From the NCBI GenBank assembly GCA_019426215.1, contig CM033402.1, positions 2,294,001 through 2,358,000 of the forward strand: 64,000 nucleotides of DNA, in the 5' to 3' direction. The notes under the pieces are model-generated. The model ran no database searches, was not told the origin of the DNA, and worked only from the letters and a program-made list of their open reading frames with translations. The position numbers and the translations under genes were made by a program. This document shows, in pieces, positions 56,908-64,000 of the stretch. How positions within the stretch are numbered: the first letter of the stretch is position 1; each line of letters opens with the position of its first letter. The stretch is from Buddleja alternifolia. Lineage: Eukaryota > Streptophyta > Magnoliopsida > Lamiales > Scrophulariaceae.

Positions 56908-57127
56908 ATTTTGGAAAAATTACACATAGACCCCTCACTTATTGTGTAATTACCACTTATTAGAAATTACCAGTGCCTCCTTATGTTAAGGATTTAACAA
57001 TTCTTATAATTTTACCCCTATAAATCTTATAAATTGACCCTTGAGGGGGTGTGTTAGTAATTTCCAATAAGCGAAGGGGGGTTTTGGTAAATACACAATG
57101 AGTGAGGAACATGTGTGTAATTTCCCC
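56908..57127. mobile_element. MULE-like MITE
   Basis: 220 bp with arms GGAAAAATTACACATAGACC and GTGTGTAATTTCCCC, and a perfect 10-bp repeat TAATATTTTT at 56898-56907 and 57128-57137. Same family as 49369-49612. Confidence 0.8.
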
Positions 57128-57341
57128 TAATATTTTTCCATAGTCAATTATGAGGTGAGATGTAAAGAGTGTTGATTAATATTGAATGATATCGTACTTT
57201 CACATTGTATTCGCCTAACATTTCGTTTAACTCTACAAGTGACAACTTACTCTTCTAACTGGTATAAGAGTCGTTGGCCGTCACGGTCCAAATCCGCTAT
57301 GTTTCTGAACAAGGTTCCATCTGACACTTAACGGGCAGAAA

Positions 57342-58375
57342 ATGATATATGAGTTGGAAATATGGAAATAAAGTACTTTGCCGTTAAAGACGAGGTTCAG
57401 AAACATAGAGTGTGTATTGAACATATTAAGACGGATCTTATGATTGCTGATCCGTTGACTAAAGGACTACAACCAAGACATTTAAAGAATATGTACATAG
57501 AATGGATCTTGGTTGTACTGATGATTGATTATGATGATGTTAACACACTCATGGGCTCGTTAATGATATGTTTCTGATTTTATTGATTATTTCTTGTTTC
57601 TTATGTTTGTGCACACTTGATGTTTGAACAAGAAACTAATGTGTCTTTAAGACAATTACGTGGACATTATGTTATTTATATATAGCATGATAAGTTTCTA
57701 GTGTGGTAGCATATGGAAGGGAATATGCAAATTTAAAGTGTATGACCGTCATAACTCTCACTACGTGATTAATTATGTTAAAGTCAGTTATGATGAAGAA
57801 TGGCATTATGAGATTTATTTATGCGCGCCTAATGTTATACTATTAAATGTTATGAACTATCGTACCAAGTGGGAGAATGTAAGAATATGGTCCAAAGTTG
57901 ACCATATATAATAGGAAAGTTAATCAATTTAATTGATTTGTAAGTTGATCATATTCTATCATATAATGTTAATTGATTGACTTTCCGATCAAGTAATTGG
58001 TTTCTTTCCTAGCAAGTTTTTCTTATTTGGTAAGATTCTCATTTAATTGTAGATTAAATCTAAGCCATTCATTCTGGTATATGACGGACATACCAGATTT
58101 AAAGTTGTTATCTATAAATTGGTCCTTTCTCCACCTATTAAGAACACACAGAATAAAGTAAACTATTCCGTTAAAGTTCTCTGTGGTATTAAGTTTAAGG
58201 TTAAGGGAGAGAAATCAATTTGGTTCCAAATAATTCAAGCTAAGGCGAATCAAGATTATTGAAGGTTATGGCTAATTCCGCATGAAGTAAGTACTTTATG
58301 TTTTATGTAACAATTATTTATTCAAGATACTATATGAGTTAATGATTAATGATTCTTATGCTTTAAGTTTTACAG
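57342..58375 (+). mobile_element. Copia 3' fragment with LTR
   Basis: The end of a copia RNase H domain (IKYFAVKDEVQKHRVCIEHI, ADPLTKGL) lies at 57362-57480, then a polypurine tract (AAGTGGGAGAA near 57867-57877) and a putative 498-bp LTR, 57878-58375, starting TGTAAGAATATGG and ending TTTTACA. The LTR abuts PSAT exon sequence at 58376. A primer-site-like TGGTATAAGAG at 57261 hints that the element is internally deleted. Confidence 0.65.
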
Positions 58376-59003
58376 GAAATCCACATTCCACGGCAGACAC
58401 ATTGGCCTCGGTTACTCCTACAATTGAAGGATAAACTTCGTCTCCTGGCAATGCAATAATGGAGCAGGTTAGCACACTTGAGCATATGCTTTAGCGCAAC
58501 ATGTATTAAACATCTGAAACTAAATAGAGCATGCAAGAATGCATAGCATACCTCGAATTGAAGGAAGTTCAATGTTGACTATGTTTGCTGGCCATCCCGA
58601 GTAGTTTGAGTTAAATTCATTTTCATCACAGCGATGTGCAAGACACCCCATTTTGCTCCCAGCGGAGAAATGCTTCAAGTATACATTCTCTGTTCTACAA
58701 TGCTTGGAAAATGGCATCATCCATATTGAAGAGCCAAATGAATTGAACATCAATCAAGCTGTTACCTGTTAACCATGACTTAAAGTTCGTTTGACTCAAG
58801 ATTCTGACAAATGTCTTGAAATGCATACCAGTAATGTAACCTGGATCAAGCTCTGTAATAGCAGAAAGACCACTATCAGGGCGGGACTTGCACTCAGGAT
58901 GATCCTTTTGTGTATAAGCATCTAGCAACATACATTTTAGCTAGCAATTTACAATAGATAGAACCTGAAAAAAATGTGATCAATCCACCAATCAGTACCC
59001 TAA

Positions 59004-59165
59004 GGGTGTGTTTGGATGGAGGGATTCGAAAGCCATGGATTTCAACAAATCTGTTGAGTTCGTTTGGATGATTCAAGTTGTAATGGATTTCAAATCTCTT
59101 GGTGATCATTTTGAGCTATTTTAAATCGACTCCTCGAAACCAAATCCTTCCATCCAAACACAACC
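59004..59165. mobile_element. Tourist-like (PIF/Harbinger) MITE
   Basis: 162 bp with ends GGGTGTGTTTGGATGG and CCATCCAAACACAACC, flanked by the TAA duplication at 59001-59003 and 59166-59168. Confidence 0.85.
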
Positions 59166-59201
59166 TAAAGAAAAAGGATCAGACACGAACCAATCTAGTA
59201 T

Positions 59202-59729
59202 TGTTAGGAATCAATGCGCATGAACGAAATTAAAAGTAAAAGAAAGCAAGAAAAATGAGACAACAATTTTACGTGGTTCGGCAAATTGCCTACGTCCACG
59301 GACCTATGCTAGAGAGATTTTTTATTAATCTTGTGAGAGAGAGATACAATTACAATGAAGATAATTTTATCTACTTATATGTTCTACACTTGGAGACTAA
59401 GTTATAATGACCTAATCCGAGTAGGTAACTCAAAACTTGCCAAAATAACACAAAACCGCGTCAAAATAACGCTCCCAGCATCGGACCCGCGCCCAGGCGC
59501 TGACTGGCCACGCCTGAGCGCCATTGTACCGGCGCCTAGGCGCCGTTATGGCCACGCTTGGGCGCCTCCAGCAGTGGCCACGGTCCCTTCTCCTGTGTGC
59601 AGCGCCTAGGCGCGCATCTGGCTGGGCCTGGGCGTCGTTCGACTAGCCCGGAATCCCCGAAACATGCTCTTTCTTACTTCTAACGATCCCTTTGGTACTT
59701 TGACTTGTCTTCACACTTTAAACCTATCA
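59202..59729 (-). repeat. 3' LTR of the second copia element
   Basis: 528 bp, TGATAGG...CCTAACA read on the minus strand. The middle (about 59488-59640) is unusually GC-rich, with palindromic GCGCCTAGGCGC-type motifs. Confidence 0.75.
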
Positions 59730-59841
59730 ATCTCCCACTTGGAGACCAAACTCAAAGTAGAACCACAAACTCTTCATCAAACTCCACGACTCTTCATCCT
59801 CCAAATGAAAGCACTCTCTCTAGCATAAGTCGGCCTCCTCA

Positions 59842-61342
59842 TCACATTAGTTCGAGGCCAACTGAGGCCATGCAAAACCTCAGTTTCTCTGTGGTAACTC
59901 CCTTAGTTAACATATCCGCCGGATTTTTCGCACCAAGCACCTTCTTCAACTCCAAAGTTCCATCATCTATCATTTCTCGGTTATGATGATACTTCAATTG
60001 AATATGCTTCGTCCTCGAGTGAAACACCGGATTCTTTGCCAAACAAATGACACTTTGACTATCACTATAAAGTGCACAATCCCGTTGCTCCTTGTCAATT
60101 TCCCTCAGAAAATTCTTCAATCAAACCATCTCATTCCCAGCTTCTGAAATAGCTATGTACTCGGCTTCGGTTGTAGAAAGTGCTACACACTTTTGTAGCC
60201 TTGACATCCAACTAATTGCTGTGCCGCCTAAAGTGTAAATATAGCCCGAGATGCTCTTCCGACCATCTTGATCACCACCTAAGTCAGCATCCACAAAGCC
60301 CTCTAAAGTGACACTACTAGTCTTAAAACTCAAACACACATCCGATGTGCCTTTCAAATATCTTAGTAGCCACTTCACTGCTTCCCAATGCTGTAAACCC
60401 GGATTAGCCATAAATCTACTCACGACTCCCACTGCTTGAGCTATATCCGGCCTTGTACACACCATTGCATACATCAAACTTCCAATGGCAGAGGCATAAG
60501 GAACCTTTGCCATCTTTTCTCACTCTTCATCAGATTTAGGTGATTGCTCCTTACTTAGTTTGAATTGACTCCCCAAAGGAGTGCTTCTAGACTTTTCATC
60601 AGTGATAGCAAATCTATCAAGCACCTTATGAATATACCTTTCTTGAGTCAGCTTGAGCTCCCACTCGACTTATCTCGAATAATTCTCATCCCGAGAATCG
60701 TATTTGTAGCCCCCAAGTCTTTCATTTCAAACTCACTTGACAATTGTTGTTTTAGCCTTTTGATTTCCCCCATATTAGACCCAATGACTAACATGTCATC
60801 GACATACAACAATAAAATGATGTAGCAATCCTTAAACTTCTTAAAATAACAACTGTGATCCATTTGACATCTTGTAAATCCATTTCCATCCATAAAGGTG
60901 TCAAATTTCTTGTACCACTGTCTCGGAGCTTGTTTTAATCCGCACAAACTTTTCTGTAGTTTGCATACAAGGTTTTCCTTTCCATTCTCCAGAAAACCCT
61001 CCGGTTGAACCATATAAATGTCTTCCTCCAAATTCCCATGAAGGAACGCCGTTTTTACATCCAACTGCTCAAGATGTAAATCCTCTGCAACAATAATACT
61101 CAGAACCATCCTTATAGTAGTCAACTTGACAACCGGCGAGAAAATCTCAGTGTAGTCAATCCCTTCCTTTTGTTGGAACCCTTTGACTTCCAGCCTCGCC
61201 TTGTACCTTTTACTACCATCTGGCTCATCCTTAACCCGGAATACCCACTTGTTTTGCAAAGCTCGTTTCCCCTCTGGTAATCTAGTCAACCTACAAGTCT
61301 TATTTCTCTTAAGCGAGCTCATCTCATCTTTCATGGCCCAAA
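59842..61342 (-). pseudogene. Copia reverse transcriptase and RNase H, broken
   Basis: Reverse transcriptase (KRYKARLEVKGFQQKEGIDY, LDVKTAFLHG, YVDDMLV) reads to 60648. The frame is then lost in a G run near 60660 and resumes by 60513 ([20 protein letters not shown]). RNase H (STTEAEYIA) ends at an in-frame TGA at 60121-60123, where a Trp is expected, and continues in the same frame to 59842 (KNPADMLTKG). Decayed and non-functional. Confidence 0.88.
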
Positions 61343-63038
61343 AACTTGGCACGAAAAATCCTTACGTGTATTAAACAGCAAGTGGACTGGTCGTGTGTAG
61401 TAATAAAGTGGACAATAAAGTCCGGGTTGTCGAACCTCAAGGACTTGTATTTTAGTTTATGATTTTAAAGCAATTGAAGAACTTAAACTAAAACAAGAAT
61501 TAACTAAAATATTATGAAAGTAAGATATAAGAAACAAGATGTCGAAATCAAGATAGCTATGGAAGAGAGCAACTAAGACACATGTGTTGTCATAAATTAA
61601 TCAATTTTCACTATAAACATGTTCTCATATTATTAGACGAATGTTGCTTTGGTGGAAAAAACCTTAAATAATTACTACCCGATGTCTCGGCTGTAATAAT
61701 CCTATGATTAATTGATGGTTCTCTAAATATGTCTATCCGAGAATCTAACCAACAATCATGCATTCAAGTTCTAGAATTTCCCCGGATTAATCCGGCTAAC
61801 TGCACCCGGGAATCTCTACCTATCTCTAGGGGCAATTCCCTATTTTTTACGGATTATGTGATGATCCTCTTTGCACCTTAAATTACCTTCTCTCGAACGA
61901 ATAATTTAAGCAATAAATCATGCATATGGTAGCTAAGCATATGATGCATTCAAACAAGATCAAGACACAAAGCAACAATAGAATTAATATGCAAAACACA
62001 ATTTATAACTCAATTATCATAATTTAGCCTCAACATGGCCTTAGTTCGAAGAATCTATTTCATCATAAAAGATAAAAGATAGGAACTTAAATTAAGATTC
62101 ATATTCATAGACAAAAACAAATCTAAATCTAAGAAACTCCCTCGTATTTTTTATGGTTGAACTTCGATCTTCATCTCTTCCATGCTTTTTGATTTCTTCA
62201 CCTTCAAAGGTTCTTGATAATCTTCATAACTAATCTAAGGATGATGATAGGATGTGTTTAGGCTCCCCTAATGGGGAATGTGTTTTCAAGTGTGTTTGTA
62301 GGATGGCCTCCAATCCTCCTTTTATAGCCAAAAGAATTCACCAACCAAGAACATGTGCTTCCATTCTCTTTTATTTCCACCTACCATTCTCTTGCTTTCC
62401 ATCTACCAAGAATGTGAACTACCATTCTCTTGTTTTCCACCTACCATTCTTTTACTTTCCTCCTACCAAGAATGTGAACTACCATTCTCTTGTTTTCCAC
62501 CTACCATTCTCTTACTTTCCTCCTACCAAGAATGTGAACTACCATTCTCTTGTTTTCCACCTACTAAGAATGGGAGCTGCCACTTTCGTATTTTCCAGCG
62601 CAGGGATAGTGTTTTATTCATAAACGTCTCCACAGACATCCGAATTGGATGATTCAAGTCCCCATGTAAAGATAAGACATAGATCTAAAATTTTGTAGAA
62701 GGACACTTCATCCAATTCTGTCTCTAAATATATCAAAATGACGTTCCAATGTGGAGGTTGTTTCTGATTTGGCGCCCAGGTGTGCGGAAATGGTACTAAA
62801 ATATGATTTTTGGCTAACTCCAGCTTGTTTCTTGCTTGTTTGGTCGTAGAGGTGTGAAACATCTTGGCCTAAACTTGTTTTATACGTCATTTTTCAGCCC
62901 GTTCTTCGATTGTATCCATTTAAGGCCTGAAATCACTTAATGCACGAATTAAACACACAAGTGACAAAGTCAAGCGATAAATGAACCTAAAACATAAACG
63001 CAAAGGGGCTTAATAACACGTAAAAATGACTCCTATCA
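61343..63038 (-). mobile_element. 1.7-kb insertion in the second copia pol gene
   Basis: The copia frame stops at about 63045 (SLKWKLA) and resumes at about 61335 (AMKDEM). The insert could be an LTR read on the minus strand, TGATAGGAGTC...CGTGCCA, because it has TG...CA ends, but I find no matching 5-bp duplication. It encodes no recognisable protein and carries a 60-bp tandem repeat. Exact ends are uncertain by several bases. Confidence 0.55.
62371..62575. repeat. 60-bp tandem repeat
   Basis: About three units with starts of AGAATGTGAACTACC at 62409, 62469 and 62529, so the period is exactly 60 bp. Because 60 is divisible by three, the plus strand stays open in two frames, but those frames are not otherwise gene-like. 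Confidence 0.85.
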
Positions 63039-63039
63039 G

Positions 63040-63979
63040 CTAGCTTCCACTTGAGAGAATCTCCCACACTCATTGCCTCCTTGTACGACTCCGGCTCACC
63101 TGAATCCGTCAAAAGTAAATAGTGTAAGGAAGAGGAATGCCTTATGTTTGGTTTGGGGGTTCTGCTCGATCTCTTCAAGGTAGGTTGCGGAGTCTCCGGA
63201 TCTTCCTCAATCCTATTCTCAGCTCCATTTATTGCAACCTCATCCACAGTGATCTCTTCCAATATCGCCTTTGGTTTCTCATTATCCTCAGTTTCTGCCC
63301 CAAGTCTATCTTTGTAAAGCACCTTCTCATTGAACGTAACATCTTTATGCCTTATGATCTTGTTGTTTTGGTAATCCCAAAACCGATAGCCAAAACTCTC
63401 TCCACCATAACCAATAAAGAAACACTTCTGTGCTTTTGGATTCAACTTATCCCTGTCATCAGAACTACGCAAGACATAAGATAAACAACGAAATTTTTTT
63501 AAATGCGATAAATTTACCTCCTTTCCAGACTAAACCTTCTCCGGAATTTTGAAGTCTGACGGTACAGAAGGTCCCCGGTTGATGAGGTAAGCCGCCGTGC
63601 TCAATACATCAGCCCAAAACGTCTTTGGCAACCCAGAGTGAAGCCTCATGCTCCTAGCCCTCTCATTCAAAGTCCTATTCATCCGCTCTGCAATCCCATT
63701 CTGTTGCGGGGTCCCCAGAATGGTCTTGATCATCTTGATCCCATTCTCTGCACAATAGTCTTTGAACTCTTGACTATCATACTCCCCACCATTATCCGAC
63801 CTCAGACACTTCAATTTCAACCCCGTTTCATTCTCGACTTCTGCCTTCCACTTCTTAAAGGTACTAAACACTTCAGATTTATTTTTCAGAAAGTAAACCC
63901 ATACCTTTCGAGTGGAATCATCAATGGAAATGACATAATATCTGGACCCTCTAAGTGACTGTACGGGTGCCGGTCCCCA
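63040..63979 (-). pseudogene. Copia integrase region, partial
   Basis: Integrase reads from the window-edge LTR (WGPAPVQSL, SRYYVISIDDSTRKVWVY) through LRSDNGGEYDSQEF and TPQQNGIAERMNRTL to about 63530. A frame change occurs near 63520-63480, and then RSSDDRDKLNPKAQKCFFIG continues to about 63045. The 5' part of pol is cut by the LTR at 63980. Confidence 0.88.
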
Positions 63980-64000
63980 TGTTGGGAAATATACATATAG
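63980..64000 (-). repeat. Start of another LTR of the young copia family
   Basis: The last 21 bases (TGTTGGGAAATATACATATA and one more) are the exact reverse complement of the 3' end of the LTRs at 14009-16169 and 21768-23933. A minus-strand copy of that family is thus inserted in the integrase of the second copia and continues beyond the window. Confidence 0.8.

Larger units (their letters stand above)
53080..58964 (-). pseudogene. PSAT: Phospholipid-sterol O-acyltransferase (PSAT) pseudogene
   Basis: PSAT is an LCAT-like membrane enzyme that makes sterol esters from phospholipids. Exons on the minus strand are: 58829-58964 (HPECKSRPDSGLSAITELDP); 58552-58758 (MPFSKHC, NYSGWPANIVNIELPS); 58376-58444 (YPSIVGVTEANVSAVECGFP); 56723-56822 (NPLTPWDRPPLKNIFCIYG); 56321-56388 plus 55218-55252 (SGKPYPDN, YEMEGSLYSR); 54880-54931 (SGNLVDGKPGAASGDET); 54694-54764 (PYHSLSWCKNWLGSKVNITR); and about 53080-53275 (EHDG, YYEDSESISGKKTAVWELDK). 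Lesions: a conserved Trp codon is TAG near 58936, the exons holding the catalytic Ser region are absent, the acceptor before 54764 reads AT, and a TAA interrupts the last exon. A SINE, a hAT element and a copia fragment have also inserted. The N-terminal exon is not in the window. Confidence 0.87.
59202..63979 (-). mobile_element. Second copia element, decayed and interrupted
   Basis: A minus-strand copia whose 3' LTR is 59202-59729 and whose polypurine tract is at 59730-59740. The pol region runs to the right edge, where another LTR cuts it within integrase. A 1.7-kb insertion (61343-63038) separates integrase from reverse transcriptase. Its 5' part is outside the window. Confidence 0.85.

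Noticed and set aside
44579..58964. Helitron capture as a firm call
   Set aside because: I could not find the TC start, the 3' hairpin with CTRR end, or an A-T insertion site by eye, so it remains only a hypothesis.
62252..62652. Two overlapping plus-strand frames with repeated peptides
   Set aside because: They come from the 60-bp tandem repeat, where the period keeps frames open; no promoter or similarity.
61343..63038. Confirmed solo LTR
   Set aside because: TG...CA ends fit, but no matching 5-bp duplication is visible, so the class is left open.

Overview
This is a piece of a flowering-plant nuclear genome, most likely a eudicot. The evidence is plant-only genes (a PHT1 phosphate transporter, an 11S seed globulin, a DUF761 protein, an ADF6-type actin-depolymerizing factor), AT-rich intergenic DNA, short GT-AG introns, Ty1/copia LTR elements, tRNA-derived SINEs and many MITEs. 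I cannot name the species.

Left part (1-12 kb): an intact single-exon PHT1 gene (1320-2918, +) has a PHR1-type P1BS site and a MITE just upstream. A truncated SLU7 splicing-factor paralogue follows (7185-9535, +). It keeps intron 1 but has lost introns 2-6. Next is an intact three-exon ADF gene (10583-11733, -). Foldback elements with 9-10 bp target duplications sit between these genes and in their introns.

Middle (12-31 kb): a SINE, a 99-bp coding-phase minisatellite, and a hAT-like element (13230-24318) split by a nearly intact 9.9-kb copia retrotransposon (14009-23933) with about 99% identical LTRs. The ten-exon SLU7 gene (26034-30266, +) follows; it has a one-base frameshift in exon 3.

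Right-centre (31-44 kb): a DUF761 gene (31580-32143, -), several MULE-like MITEs and SINEs, a two-exon gene for a small secreted protein of unknown function (37293-37977, -), and an 11S globulin gene (39859-42980, -). The globulin still has a legumin (RY) box and TATA box but carries several frame breaks.

Right end (44.5-64 kb) is a gene graveyard. It holds the 3' half of an SMC1 cohesin gene (-), the 3' exons of a RhoGDI gene (+), two unidentified conserved exons (-), and a phospholipid-sterol acyltransferase (PSAT) pseudogene (-). The PSAT relic is interrupted by a SINE, a hAT element and a copia LTR fragment. A second, decayed copia element (59202-63979, -) is itself split by a 1.7-kb insertion. 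At the last 21 bases another LTR of the young copia family begins.

No operon-like or multi-gene pathway organisation is visible. The genes look independent, and the main themes are transposon insertion, gene-fragment decay and one unusual intron-loss paralogue.
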